The notes under the pieces were generated by a model. That model had not been told where the DNA came from and made no database searches. It saw only the letters and a list, made by a program, of their open reading frames with translations. From Candidatus Aquicultor sp. (GTDB lineage: Bacteria; Actinomycetota; Aquicultoria; Aquicultorales; Aquicultoraceae): a DNA stretch of 64,000 nucleotides. Location: NCBI GenBank assembly GCA_036504445.1, contig DASXVE010000025.1, positions 248,001 through 312,000 of the forward strand, read 5' to 3'. Both the position numbers and the translations under genes were made by a program. Shown piece after piece: positions 16,261 to 25,021 of the stretch (its first letter is position 1; each line of letters starts with the position of its first letter).

Positions 16261-17283
16261 TTAGTAGAAAAGTTTCGACATCTCGTACACGCGCTCGTCT
16301 ATCTGCCGAACTTTCAACGCATCCTCAAGAGCTATTGACGTCACTTCGCCGCATGAATACGCGGTCATACGATCGAACTCACCCTTCTCTATCAGCTCAA
16401 CCGCCGCTACACCGAATTCGGTGGAGATCAAGCGGTCAAACGGGGTTGCGTCTCCGCCTCTCTGCAAGTGTCCGAGGTTCATGAACCTGGTCTCGAGACC
16501 GGTCTTCTCTTCGATAACGCTTGCGAGATACTCGCCGATGCCGCCGAGGCGAACATGTCCGAAGGCATCGGTCTTTTCACTCACAACCACCTGGCGGCCT
16601 GCAGGCTTAGCGCCTTCTGCAACCACGATGATACTAAAGGTTTTTCCCCTTTGGCGGCGCTTTTTAATCCTATCTATAACATCGTCAACATTAAAATCAT
16701 GTTCCGGAACGAGAATCATGTCGGCGCCGCCCGCGATACCCGCAAGCAGTGCAACGTGACCCGCGTCACGGCCCATGACCTCGACTACCATAATCCTATG
16801 GTGCGACTCGGCGGTTGTGTGCAACTTATCAAGCGCCTCGGTCGCGACCCATAATGCGGTATGAAAACCAATTGCATAATCGGTACCGGCAATATCGTTA
16901 TCGATAGTCTGCGGGATACCGACTGCCGGGATCGGCGGTTCTAGCTGGTTGATCTTATGCGCAACACCAAGCGTATCGTCGCCGCCGATGCAGATCATCG
17001 CATCGACACCCGCCTTAAGCAGGTTATCGCGCATCTTTTCCGGCGCACCGTCGAGCTTAAATGGGTTCGTTCTTGAGGTACCGAGGATGGTACCGCCTCG
17101 CGGCAAAATACCCGATACCGAATCAATCGTCATAATCTGGTACTCACCGTTGATCGGGCCCGCCCAACCATTCTTAAAGCCAAGGATCGTGTGCCCGCCT
17201 TCAATACCCCTGCGGACAACCGCCCTGATCGCAGCATTGATGGCGCTTGAATCACCGCCACCGGTTAACAGTCCTATTTTCAC
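16261..17283 (-). CDS. pfkA: 6-phosphofructokinase (PfkA family), phosphoryl donor uncertain
   Basis: Phosphorylates fructose 6-phosphate at C1; cytoplasmic glycolysis. It carries TGGGDSSAINAAIRAVV, LGTSRTNPF, IGGDDTLG, VGIPQTIDND (catalytic Asp) and MGRDAGHVAL. At the position equivalent to E. coli Gly104 there is Asp (residue 103), as in PPi-dependent enzymes. The position equivalent to residue 124, Gly in ATP enzymes and Lys in PPi enzymes, is Gln (residue 125). The donor therefore cannot be read from the usual rule. The first nucleotide loop is also altered (SSAIN for the usual APGMN). GTG 17283 overlaps the fba stop by one base (TAGTG), giving coupled expression of two adjacent glycolytic steps. 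Confidence 0.92.
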   Translation of the reverse strand: MKIGLLTGGGDSSAINAAIRAVVRRGIEGGHTILGFKNGWAGPINGEYQIMTIDSVSGILPRGGTILGTSRTNPFKLDGAPEKMRDNLLKAGVDAMICIGGDDTLGVAHKINQLEPPIPAVGIPQTIDNDIAGTDYAIGFHTALWVATEALDKLHTTAESHHRIMVVEVMGRDAGHVALLAGIAGGADMILVPEHDFNVDDVIDRIKKRRQRGKTFSIIVVAEGAKPAGRQVVVSEKTDAFGHVRLGGIGEYLASVIEEKTGLETRFMNLGHLQRGGDATPFDRLISTEFGVAAVELIEKGEFDRMTAYSCGEVTSIALEDALKVRQIDERVYEMSKLFY

Positions 17284-18176
17284 TATGCAACCCTCCCGGC
17301 CATGTATGCTATTTCTTGAGTCGCTTTGTGCGACGAACCAAACAGTTTGATCTTACCGCTGACGATCTTATACATCTCTTCCATCGCCGGCTTCAGGAGC
17401 TTGCGCGGATCGATAACATCCGGGTTCTCCTGAATAAACTGAGCGATGCCGCGTTTGAACGCGTCGCGAATCTCGGTATCGATATTTATCTTTGTAATAC
17501 CGAGCGATACGGCGGTGCGGATATCCTCATCCGGAATACCCGATGCGCCGTGCAGAACGAGAAGCGCTTTGTTGCCGACCTTGTTATGGATCTCTTCAAG
17601 TCGCTTGAAGTCGAGCTGAGGTTTTCCCTTATACCAGCCGTGCGCATTGCCGATCGAAACCGCAAGCGCATCCACGCCGGTGCGCTCGATAAACTCAAGC
17701 GCCTCGTTAGGATTGGTCATCGATGCTTCACGCTCCGAGACCGAAATATGGTCTTCCGTGCCGACCAACCGGCCGAGTTCGCCTTCTACTGAAACGCCGA
17801 CCGCATGACCGAGCTCTACCGCCTTTTTAGTAAGCGCGATGTTCTCCTCGAAAGGGTACTTCGAGCCGTCAAACATAATCGACGAAAACCCTGCTTGGAT
17901 TGAATGCACGACGTGCTCCCACTCAGTACCGTGATCGAGGTGAACCGACACCGGCACCCCCGTCTCCTCTTCTGCAACCCGTGCGAGAGCTAAAAGATTT
18001 TCCATACCCGCATACTTTGCCGCGGATGGCGAGATAGCAAGGATAATTGGCGATTGTTCTTCCTTTGCAGCCTTAAAGATCGCTTTCGTGATTTCAAGAT
18101 TGTTGGTGTTAAATGCGCCGACAGCATATCCTCCCTCACGCGCTTTCATCATTAGCTCGGTGTTGGTCTTAAACAC
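17283..18176 (-). CDS. fba: Class II fructose-bisphosphate aldolase
   Basis: Zinc-dependent cleavage of fructose 1,6-bisphosphate to the two triose phosphates, or the reverse in gluconeogenesis. VSVHLDHGTEWEHV carries the first His and catalytic Asp. VEGELGRLVGTED is the usual glycine-rich loop, SIGNAHGWYKG holds another Zn His, and LVLHGASGIPDEDI the last His. KINIDTEIRDAF is the phosphate-binding segment. The 297 residues fit the short class II type (also used for tagatose-bisphosphate aldolases, the main alternative). GTG 18176 follows AGGAGGAG. It is the promoter-proximal gene of the fba-pfk pair. Confidence 0.92.
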   Translation of the reverse strand: MFKTNTELMMKAREGGYAVGAFNTNNLEITKAIFKAAKEEQSPIILAISPSAAKYAGMENLLALARVAEEETGVPVSVHLDHGTEWEHVVHSIQAGFSSIMFDGSKYPFEENIALTKKAVELGHAVGVSVEGELGRLVGTEDHISVSEREASMTNPNEALEFIERTGVDALAVSIGNAHGWYKGKPQLDFKRLEEIHNKVGNKALLVLHGASGIPDEDIRTAVSLGITKINIDTEIRDAFKRGIAQFIQENPDVIDPRKLLKPAMEEMYKIVSGKIKLFGSSHKATQEIAYMAGRVA

Positions 18177-18391
18177 GTTAACTCCTCCTATTGCCCGATA
18201 ATCTTATTTATTGTCTACCCATTCGATAAAAAAATAAGCACTGCCTGAATGCCTATCAATGGATTGACTGCTTTAGAATGCAACCATCCGTTGTCATTAT
18301 CGGTTAACAAAACGGAGGGCTAAAGGGTGATAAGGGAATTTTACAATGGTAATATCTACCATATTACCTGGCAGCGAGCTTGGGGTCCTGT

Positions 18392-18706
18392 TTAGCGACC
18401 GGCTTGATACACGGCAATCATACCGACAACAACCAAAACGACGCCTATGAGAAGATATGAGATCGGATATCCGACAAAATGCACGAGCGAGAGGAACAGG
18501 CCGACCGTGATAAAGATGGCCGCGAGCGAGAAAATACTAAACGCGAAGAGAAGTAAGGCGACTTTTCGTCCGGCTGACTTCAGGGGTTTAGCGATACTCT
18601 CATCAATTACGTTCTTCAGCTGCTTGCGGGCATATTCTGCGATAAGATCGATGAGTTCTACGATCGTGTCTACAAATGATGCCACGCCTTTGAGTTTACC
18701 TCTCAT
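18392..18706 (-). CDS. Holin-superfamily-like two-TM membrane protein
   Basis: A 104-residue inner-membrane protein with an amphipathic N-terminal half (residues about 1-48, FVDTIVELIDLIAEYARKQL). Two close transmembrane spans follow (about 50-72 and 78-100), separated by the short turn FVGYPISY. The profile resembles the Phage_holin_3_6/DUF1469-like (YqjE) group found in non-phage bacteria, where the function is unknown. ATG 18706 follows GGAG. It follows two small genes, a Cys-motif protein and a phasin-like protein, in the same direction with short gaps, suggesting one operon. Confidence 0.7.
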   Translation of the reverse strand: MRGKLKGVASFVDTIVELIDLIAEYARKQLKNVIDESIAKPLKSAGRKVALLLFAFSIFSLAAIFITVGLFLSLVHFVGYPISYLLIGVVLVVVGMIAVYQAGR

Positions 18707-18747
18707 CTTAACTCCAAGCTTGTATTATCATGCCTGGATGCGAGAGG

Positions 18748-19194
18748 TTACGCCGCGTCGAGTCGACTCTCTTTTGAGCTACACGTCTTAACGGATACGT
18801 GGTCGCCTGCGATACTGGATGGCGATAGCCCCAGCTCACACCGCTCAGTAAAGTGACTACACTCAAGGCACCCTGGCCATGTAATTTGCCACGAGAGTGA
18901 TTCCAAGCCCCGCAAGTACTCCGCAAAGTGCTCGGGGAACAACGACTGAAACTTCTCTCGTGCATCTATCATTTTATCAAAATCGAGAAGCGAGTAAATC
19001 TCAGACTGGAGAGAAAGAGCTGCTAACATCTCTTCTCGTGCTTCCTGTCCCATCTCGTTCCCGGCCAAGCGCTCGTCAATATAAATATGGAGCCACTGCG
19101 CTTGTTCCTCTAGCGTTCTAGCCTTTGAGGTTGCGAGCCGTTGGAGCTTCGGTATATGCTTCCAGCTCTCAACCAATTCATGCTCTGCACTCAC
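18748..19194 (-). CDS. Hypothetical protein with C-terminal Cys motif
   Basis: Not recognised. The product is about 148 residues, mostly helical, with a C-terminal C-x2-C-x5-6-C arrangement (CLECSHFTERC, then a last CSS), plus His, which suggests a Zn or Fe-S site. GTG 19194 follows GGAGGTGTTCTGCC and is preferred to the longer start at 19224, whose first ten codons contain that ribosome site. It lies between the phasin-like gene (75 bases upstream) and the holin-like gene (41 bases downstream). Possibly a stress or membrane-associated protein; no function is claimed. Confidence 0.6.
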   Translation of the reverse strand: MSAEHELVESWKHIPKLQRLATSKARTLEEQAQWLHIYIDERLAGNEMGQEAREEMLAALSLQSEIYSLLDFDKMIDAREKFQSLFPEHFAEYLRGLESLSWQITWPGCLECSHFTERCELGLSPSSIAGDHVSVKTCSSKESRLDAA

Positions 19195-19269
19195 GGCAGA
19201 ACACCTCCCTATATTAGTCGGCAAACGTTGCCGCCCTCTTAATTAAATTTAGGAACAAAACTGCGGTTT

Positions 19270-19635
19270 CTAGCGGACTTCCGGAGACGCTTCACCCGGC
19301 CCGACGTTTGTCGCAGTAGCCGCGACATTCTCCTGGCGCTCAATGAGAATGAGCCGGTCAAGCTTATCGTCTAGACGCTGGATATCGTGTCTGGTCGGCA
19401 GTTCCAACTCATCTATGGCCTTCTTGACCTCATCCTTGATCATATTACGCATGTCCATGCGCGCTTCCTGGCCGCGTTTTGTGAGTTCGCTAACCATAGC
19501 TGATGCCTGGTCACGCGACATCTCACCGCGCTCGACGAGCTCGTTAGCCCATTCCTGCAATTTATCGGCCGTAAGCGCAACCGCCCCGATGCCGAGGTAG
19601 AAACTTTGTCGAATAAGATCACCTATGTTCGCCAT
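19270..19635 (-). CDS. Phasin-like coiled-coil protein
   Basis: A 121-residue helical protein resembling the PhaF/phasin-type family often annotated as poly(hydroxyalkanoate) granule-associated. IRQSFYLGIGAVALTADKLQ is the hydrophobic N-terminal helix, ELVERGEMSRDQASAMVSEL the middle, and LPTRHDIQRLDDKLDRLI the heptad C-terminus. No PHA synthase gene is in the window, and such proteins also occur in bacteria without PHA, so granule binding is only a possibility. ATG 19635 (MANIGDL) is six bases after AAGGAGG and is preferred to the upstream in-frame starts. Confidence 0.72.
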   Translation of the reverse strand: MANIGDLIRQSFYLGIGAVALTADKLQEWANELVERGEMSRDQASAMVSELTKRGQEARMDMRNMIKDEVKKAIDELELPTRHDIQRLDDKLDRLILIERQENVAATATNVGPGEASPEVR

Positions 19636-19738
19636 ACCCATCCTCCTTGTATACCTTCTGCTACCCGGTTTCATCTACAGATAAACGTAATCCACGTAAA
19701 AGACCCAAGAACCGCTTACGCTGCATAGGGCATGCGTG

Positions 19739-20437
19739 TTAGTCGAGAAAGTTAAGGAGGTGCCGCAGATCACCGATCGTTATACAATCGGTTTTTATGG
19801 GGTTATTAGCCCGGTCGATAAGTACGGGGGTGATCCCCGCGCCGCGAGCGCCGAGAACGTCGGCAAAGTAGTGATCGCCGACGTGGAGTGCTTCGTGCGG
19901 TAAGACATCAACCCGCTTGAGTGCCATTGTAAAGATGCCCGGTTGCGGCTTGATCATGCCCACAACCGCCGAGCACATGATAAAATCCAGATATTTATCT
20001 GCGCCGATGCCGGACAGAAGATCGGTTAAGCGGCTATCCCAGTTCGAGATCACCCCAACTTTTAAACCGTGATCTTTGAGGGCTTGCAAGGTTTCTTCGA
20101 CGTCCGCAAAAAACTGCCACCTGTGAGGATGGCCGAACTCGTCATAGATTTCTCGGGCGAGACGGTCCGTGTCGCCGTTAATGCCGAGCTGGTGAGCTAC
20201 AACCGTATACAGGTCGACCCAGAGCGCAGCCGCCTCTCGCTCCGATTTCCAAAACGTATCATCCTGCCAATATCGCTCTTCGTAGTACCTATCGCCCGCA
20301 CCAATCGCCGTTTTAAGCTCGTCAAAGGGGACTGCGTAGCCGCTCCGGGCAAAAACTTCGGCGCAGACGTCCTCAACCGATGGATAGGGCGTCAGCAGCG
20401 TATTGCCGGCGTCAAAAAAGACCGCTTTATATTTCAC
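19739..20437 (-). CDS. HAD-superfamily hydrolase (IA, REG-2/YjjG-like)
   Basis: A 232-residue phosphatase of the haloacid dehalogenase fold. Motif I is FFDAGNTLLTPYPS with the nucleophile Asp (residue 9), motif II VISNWDSR, motif III Lys in GMIKPQPGIF, and motif IV HVGDHYFADVLGARGAGI. The helical cap (residues about 18-85) is the C1 type. Likely substrates are small phosphate esters such as nucleotides or sugar phosphates; none is indicated by context. The start is GTG 20437. The translin-family gene ends 15 bases upstream, so the two are likely co-transcribed. Confidence 0.88.
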   Translation of the reverse strand: MKYKAVFFDAGNTLLTPYPSVEDVCAEVFARSGYAVPFDELKTAIGAGDRYYEERYWQDDTFWKSEREAAALWVDLYTVVAHQLGINGDTDRLAREIYDEFGHPHRWQFFADVEETLQALKDHGLKVGVISNWDSRLTDLLSGIGADKYLDFIMCSAVVGMIKPQPGIFTMALKRVDVLPHEALHVGDHYFADVLGARGAGITPVLIDRANNPIKTDCITIGDLRHLLNFLD

Positions 20438-20452
20438 GATTGCATAATCCTT

Positions 20453-21085
20453 TTATTTCGATTTAAGCTCGCTCTCAAGGCGATCCATCGCTACACGAAG
20501 CTCATGCTGGCGAACGGTCGTGGTGAGATCGCCGCGCGTCTTCTCCAAAACCGAGCGAGCAAGATCAGTATTGCGGCGAAGCCCCGGCGTAAGCGCATCC
20601 GGATAGTCGAAAGAGTTTAAGAAGTAATATACGTCATCCATGATTGTTAGAAAGTGCTCGCCTTCGGTCAGTTTCCCTTGCCGTATAATATCGAGAATAT
20701 GCCGGCGCAGCTCGCCCATCGCTTCGCCAAGCCCGGCGAGATAGGGCGGATAACCTACGCCGATTTCATCCGGATCGGGTAGCGGCCTACCGGCAACCAG
20801 GGCGTATGTCGCCATGCCCTCGCTATACTCCTTTTCCGCATCCTGCAGATACCCGGCAAAATAGATCTCGGGGTAGCTCTTAAGCGCTTCTTGTGCCTGT
20901 ACGAGCGATTGTTTGGCCTCCGCTAAATGCTGCTGCGCCTCATCGAATTTTTCGCGGTGAATCGACCGGATTGCGACGCTGCACGACCGGATAACTTGCC
21001 TGGCCTTAGGAAGCGCAATTTCGCGCGCTTTATGTTTTGCGTCAAGGCTCTGCCGTATCTTTCCGCCTATACCCTCGAGTTCCAT
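20453..21085 (-). CDS. Translin-family protein (bacterial/archaeal type)
   Basis: A 210-residue all-helical protein. LDAKHKAREIALPKARQVIR starts the fold, and the C-terminal GLRRNTDLARSVLEKTRGDL is the conserved translin/TRAX segment, preceded by DDVYYFLNSFDYPDALTPG. Eukaryotic translin binds single-stranded RNA/DNA and, with TRAX, cleaves RNA; archaeal and bacterial homologues are little studied. A Glu/Asp triad for nuclease activity cannot be confirmed by eye. ATG 21085 follows AAAGGGACTGAT. It is between Hsp33 and the HAD hydrolase genes, both in the same direction. Confidence 0.85.
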   Translation of the reverse strand: MELEGIGGKIRQSLDAKHKAREIALPKARQVIRSCSVAIRSIHREKFDEAQQHLAEAKQSLVQAQEALKSYPEIYFAGYLQDAEKEYSEGMATYALVAGRPLPDPDEIGVGYPPYLAGLGEAMGELRRHILDIIRQGKLTEGEHFLTIMDDVYYFLNSFDYPDALTPGLRRNTDLARSVLEKTRGDLTTTVRQHELRVAMDRLESELKSK

Positions 21086-21114
21086 ATCAGTCCCTTTCCT
21101 TTCGCCGAAGCCTA

Positions 21115-22017
21115 CTACTGCACCTGTCGCAGACCGCTCTTCTCTTTAATCTTATCCACAAGTTCTTCTAGTTCATCAATGGAGAACATATAGGCCTCAT
21201 TACAGAAGTTGCAGCGAAGCTCGATCGGCTCACCATCATCTATCATTTCTCTGAGCTCTTTTACGCCAAGAGCAATGAGCGTACGTTCGGCGCGCTCATG
21301 CGAACACCCGCATGAAAATAAGATATCACGGCGCTCTTTAACCTGCATATCGAGGCCATCAAGAATACGTGCGAGAATATCCTCGGCGCTATACCCCATA
21401 TTAACCATATCGCTTACCGGCAGGGCGTGCGAGATGTTTTCCTCGATTTTTGCGACAACCCAATCGGGGGCTCCCACCAACGGCTGCACGAAATATCCGC
21501 CCGCGGCTGCAACCGAGTTATCCGGCACAACCAGCACACCTAAGCCTACAGCGGACGGCTGCTGCTCACTTGAGGCAAAGTAATGGGTAAACTCATCGCC
21601 GATTTCACCGGTTACCAGCTCGATGATGCCCCGGTACGGCTCCCGTAAACCCATGTCTTTTATAACGGAAAACGTCCCGTGGGTACCGACAGCACCGCCC
21701 ACATCGAGTTTGCCGCGCTTTGACGGCAAGTGGACGTGCGGCCTGAGAACATAACCGCGAACGCCACCCTGGGCATCCGCATCGCCGGTTACCTCACGAA
21801 GCGGACCGTCGCCTTTTACCTGGACCGTAACTTTCTGGCGGTCTTTTAACATATTAGCAATAAGCGCTGCTCCCGTCATCACTCGTCCAAGAGCGGCTGT
21901 GGCCGTCGGGTAGGTATCCTGGCGGCGGCGCGCCTCATCAACCGTATTTGTTGTAACAGCTGCGATCGCCCGCACCATCGCATCGGCGGCAACCACACGT
22001 ACTAAATGATCCTGCAT
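21115..22017 (-). CDS. hslO: Hsp33 redox-regulated chaperone
   Basis: Cytosolic holdase activated when oxidants release zinc from a C-terminal cysteine switch. The N-terminal domain (LVRVVAADAMVRAIAAVTTN and RVMTGAALIANMLK) and the central QVKGDGPL and FTHYFASSEQ segments are typical. The switch is present as FSCGCSHER (C-x-C) and RCNFCNEAY (C-x2-C). With 300 residues it is full-length. It is 29 bases upstream of the translin gene on the same strand. No heat-shock operator was identified. Confidence 0.95.
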   Translation of the reverse strand: MQDHLVRVVAADAMVRAIAAVTTNTVDEARRRQDTYPTATAALGRVMTGAALIANMLKDRQKVTVQVKGDGPLREVTGDADAQGGVRGYVLRPHVHLPSKRGKLDVGGAVGTHGTFSVIKDMGLREPYRGIIELVTGEIGDEFTHYFASSEQQPSAVGLGVLVVPDNSVAAAGGYFVQPLVGAPDWVVAKIEENISHALPVSDMVNMGYSAEDILARILDGLDMQVKERRDILFSCGCSHERAERTLIALGVKELREMIDDGEPIELRCNFCNEAYMFSIDELEELVDKIKEKSGLRQVQ

Positions 22018-22069
22018 ATGTAAACCAATCCTATCTATATAAAAATCCTATCCGCAAAAATCTTACTTT

Positions 22070-22100
22070 GCAAAACGGCTAATAGCGCACGCTATTAGCC
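22070..22100 (-). terminator. Terminator downstream of acylphosphatase gene
   Basis: Perfect 10-bp stem: ggctaatagc (22077-22086) with gctattagcc (22091-22100) and a 4-base loop. On the minus strand the stem is followed by GTTTTGC. It separates the acylphosphatase gene from hslO. Confidence 0.75.
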
Positions 22101-22189
22101 TCAACGTCAAATATTTTTGTGCCCGCACCCGTCCAGAACTATACTGGTCGCAGTAGGCTTGTTAACTCCCAAACCGGGTTATGCCGCAG

Positions 22190-22477
22190 TTAATGCCGTA
22201 CTGAAAACCCGGTAAACCGGTTGCACGGCTCGCGCCACTCAACGATAACGTTATCAACCGCTGCGTGTGCCGGCCCCTGCCGACTCCAGTCGATGAGGTT
22301 CGAAACCGCCGGCTCATCGCCTTCGGCAATCGCTTCGACATTGCCTGAATCGAGGTTGCGCACCCATCCCTTTACGCCGAAAACATCCGCCATTTCCTTC
22401 ATGCTCTGGCGAAAGTAGACGCCCTGGACACGGCCCTCGATCGTTAAGTGCGCACAACGCTCAGTCAAAACAACCAC
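22190..22477 (-). CDS. acyP: Acylphosphatase
   Basis: Small cytoplasmic enzyme that hydrolyses carboxyl-phosphate bonds, e.g. acetyl phosphate or carbamoyl phosphate. [12 protein letters not shown] gives the phosphate-binding loop and catalytic Arg (residue 23), GWVRNLDSG gives the catalytic Asn (about residue 41), and the chain ends in the usual hydrophobic FTGFSVRH. The 95-residue length is standard. GTG 22477 is given, but TTG 22468 (three codons later) has better spacing to GGAG. It is flanked by terminators, so it is probably a single-gene unit. Confidence 0.92.
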   Translation of the reverse strand: MVVLTERCAHLTIEGRVQGVYFRQSMKEMADVFGVKGWVRNLDSGNVEAIAEGDEPAVSNLIDWSRQGPAHAAVDNVIVEWREPCNRFTGFSVRH

Positions 22478-22485
22478 TCCTGCTA

Positions 22486-22522
22486 TATAAAAAATGAGGC
22501 TGGAAGATACAACCCCCAGCCT
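22486..22522 (-). terminator. Terminator of the HNH gene
   Basis: Stem aggctgg (22497-22503) with ccagcct (22516-22522); on the minus strand it is followed by CATTTTTTAT, a good T run. It lies just after the HNH nuclease stop at 22545 and before the acylphosphatase start. Confidence 0.85.
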
Positions 22523-22544
22523 GCAATAATTATCGCCACCGTCT

Positions 22545-23102
22545 TCAGTCGGTCCGAAGCGCCGCGTCCAAGAACGGTTCGATATAGGGGCGCTGCTGCT
22601 CGTGCATAGACTCGCTTAGCAAAACCAGAGCGATATAGCGCGGCTCGAATGGTGTCGTTTTCGGATACATCCGAACCTCGTACGGCAGTTTGTCGCCCTT
22701 TTTGTGGTTGCAAGTCGAGCACGCGGTCGTAACGTTATCCCACGTGTCGGCACCACCTTTCGACACAGGCTTAACATGCTCTCTCGTCAGACGCTCTTTC
22801 TTCTTCAAGTCACGCTTGTGCCTGCCGCAATACTGGCAGGCATAGTTATCGCGCGCGAATAGAACAGCGTTGCTGACGACAGAGCGAAACCGTCGCGGGA
22901 TTTCCACATAATGCACCAGACGGATGACAAGAGGATACGGATACTCCTGTTTCTCGGTTCGTATACGCTTGCTTACATGCGTCTCGACAATCTCCGCCTT
23001 CTCCTTGAGCACAAGGATGAGCGCCCGCGTTACCGGTACAAATGTGAGAGGCTCGGTGCTTGCGTTTAAAATTAACGTCTGAGTCATACTTACCACGGCC
23101 AT
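22545..23102 (-). CDS. HNH endonuclease domain protein
   Basis: A 185-residue protein with a C-terminal half HNH fold: C-x2-C in [13 protein letters not shown], then [20 protein letters not shown] with the HNH His/Asn, and [13 protein letters not shown] completing the four-Cys zinc site. The N-terminal 80 residues ([21 protein letters not shown] and [11 protein letters not shown]) are those of a family widespread in Actinobacteria and Firmicutes with no fixed phage link. A housekeeping nuclease role is unknown. No mobile-element signs surround it. ATG 23102 is used; ATG 23087 is an alternative. Confidence 0.88.
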   Translation of the reverse strand: MAVVSMTQTLILNASTEPLTFVPVTRALILVLKEKAEIVETHVSKRIRTEKQEYPYPLVIRLVHYVEIPRRFRSVVSNAVLFARDNYACQYCGRHKRDLKKKERLTREHVKPVSKGGADTWDNVTTACSTCNHKKGDKLPYEVRMYPKTTPFEPRYIALVLLSESMHEQQRPYIEPFLDAALRTD

Positions 23103-23212
23103 CCGGCCACCAGGGTTTAATGCTATATATATTATACCAGAATATGCAATATTAGCACTTCGGTAAACGCACTAAATCTTCGCAATATCCTTAGCTTGCT
23201 TACGTACATTCC

Positions 23213-24820
23213 CTAGTCAAGAGAGCCGATTGCCTGCACTTCATAAATCTTACATCTGTAAGTGCCGCCTGTTTTTGCGAGCTGATTAATCCAAATGAGG
23301 TAGTACCGGTAATTCTTAGCTTTGATTGTTAGCTTCATGTTGCTTTCCGCATTATCGAACTGTTTGATCGTATCCCAGGCTAGGATATCGTTTGATCCTT
23401 TAATCTCGCCGGCCCAATGGCCTGATGAGCGTATATCCAACTCTTTTAGGCTAACGATAGCGCCGTAATCAATATATACCCCAGTGCCGCCTTTTTGATT
23501 GTTAAACGATGCCGATTTATAGCTTTCAGTCGACCATGCGGTTGTGGGATTGCCATCGAAGATATTCGCCAGCTGCGACGGGTTTTCGTCGCCGTTGCCG
23601 TTGGGATCGTAATCGGTTACCTCAACGGGGTTGAGTACGCCGAGCTTTTCACCCTGAACGGCCGTTGTCGGCACTACGGCTACAGCGCTTACATCCTGCT
23701 TGATCATATCCTCCGGTTCAATTGCCACATTTTCCAGAGCGCGCAGCCCAAAACCGATACAGCCGATAACGCTCACCGCGATGAGCGTTTTCGCAAAAGG
23801 CGTAAGCTTTTTCTTGCGCGCGCCTCGCCGCTTTGATTGCTCACTGCGCCGATTCGAGCGCTCCAGGTCGTGCCGCTCGCGCCGGGTTAACGGAATCGGC
23901 TCTTCGCCCCACTCCGGTGTGATTTCAATGACCCGTCGTTTGCGCTCTCTAATTTTTTCACTGCGCGACTGGGGCGGCATTGTCGCCATAAGATCGAGCT
24001 TCTCAGGCGAATCCCAGTACGAGAGATCGTCAAGCAGCTTGTTAATATCCTGGTACCGTTCATCCGGGTCTTTTCGAAGCAGGCGCTCGATAATAACTTC
24101 AAGCGTAAATGGAATATGCGGATTGATGCTGCATGGGTGCGGTGGTGTTTCCGAAATATGCTTGCCCGCAACCTCAACCGATGATGAGCCTTCAAACAGG
24201 GCTTGCCCGGTTACCATCTCAAAGAGGATGACCCCGAGCGAGTACATGTCTGAGCGGTGGTCGGCTTGCAGGCCTCTCGCCTGCTCGGGAGAAAGATACC
24301 GCGCCGTCCCCAATACTTTGCCGGTCTGCGTTAAGCCCGGCATCATCAGCGCCCGGGCAATACCAAAGTCGGTGACTTTAACCATGCCATCTTCCGAAAT
24401 CAGGATGTTTTGCGGCTTGATGTCGCGGTGGATAATTCGCCTGCTATGCGCTATCGCCAGCGCTTCCGTTACCTGCTTGACGATATGCACGGCCTCGTGA
24501 ACCGTCAGGGGCGCCCGCTCGTCGATGATTTGCTTGAGTGTCTTACCCTTCACGAATTCCATCACGATATAATATGATGTTTCAGTATTACCGGTATCAT
24601 AGATTGTCGTGATGTTGGGATGGATGAGGCTTGCGGCGCTATAGGCTTCCCGCCTGAAACGCTCGATGAAGTGAGCGTTCGTCGTAAACTGATTATGCAA
24701 TATTTTCACGGCCACAGGGCGTTGCAGAACCGCATCGAACGCTTTATACACGTACGCCATTCCACCACGACCGATCACCGTATCGATCTTATAGCGGCCT
24801 TTTATTATTTGTCCTTGCAT
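23213..24820 (-). CDS. Membrane Ser/Thr protein kinase with discoidin-like ectodomain
   Basis: A 535-residue Hanks-type kinase. The N-terminal kinase domain (residues about 8-270) has the GRGGMAYVYKA loop, VAVKIL Lys, HRDIKPQNIL catalytic loop, TDFGIARA and a PEQARG segment. A basic linker (about 275-343) with RRGARKKK precedes one transmembrane helix (about 345-365). The extracellular part ends in a domain (about 400-535) with IFDGNPTTAWSTESY and VYIDYGAIVSLKELDIRSS. This is the pattern of F5/8 type C or CBM32-like domains, often carbohydrate- or surface-binding. The usual PASTA repeats of PknB are absent. ATG 24820 follows AAAGGACGAC. Single gene, apparently. Confidence 0.9.
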   Translation of the reverse strand: MQGQIIKGRYKIDTVIGRGGMAYVYKAFDAVLQRPVAVKILHNQFTTNAHFIERFRREAYSAASLIHPNITTIYDTGNTETSYYIVMEFVKGKTLKQIIDERAPLTVHEAVHIVKQVTEALAIAHSRRIIHRDIKPQNILISEDGMVKVTDFGIARALMMPGLTQTGKVLGTARYLSPEQARGLQADHRSDMYSLGVILFEMVTGQALFEGSSSVEVAGKHISETPPHPCSINPHIPFTLEVIIERLLRKDPDERYQDINKLLDDLSYWDSPEKLDLMATMPPQSRSEKIRERKRRVIEITPEWGEEPIPLTRRERHDLERSNRRSEQSKRRGARKKKLTPFAKTLIAVSVIGCIGFGLRALENVAIEPEDMIKQDVSAVAVVPTTAVQGEKLGVLNPVEVTDYDPNGNGDENPSQLANIFDGNPTTAWSTESYKSASFNNQKGGTGVYIDYGAIVSLKELDIRSSGHWAGEIKGSNDILAWDTIKQFDNAESNMKLTIKAKNYRYYLIWINQLAKTGGTYRCKIYEVQAIGSLD

Positions 24821-25021
24821 GTCGTCCTTTATCGCTTCGTCTTCTGCTGCGGTGCTATGCCACCAAGAACAATGATGGGGGCGGCTGAACCGCCTCCTTG
24901 AACACTTAAACCATTTTACACTTACCTACCCCCGAGTGGAACGCGTTGATGTAACATTCTTGATACAACGCCGCCCGTTCGGGAATAAACCCATGTGATA
25001 AGCCCGAGTTGGAGGTGGAGA

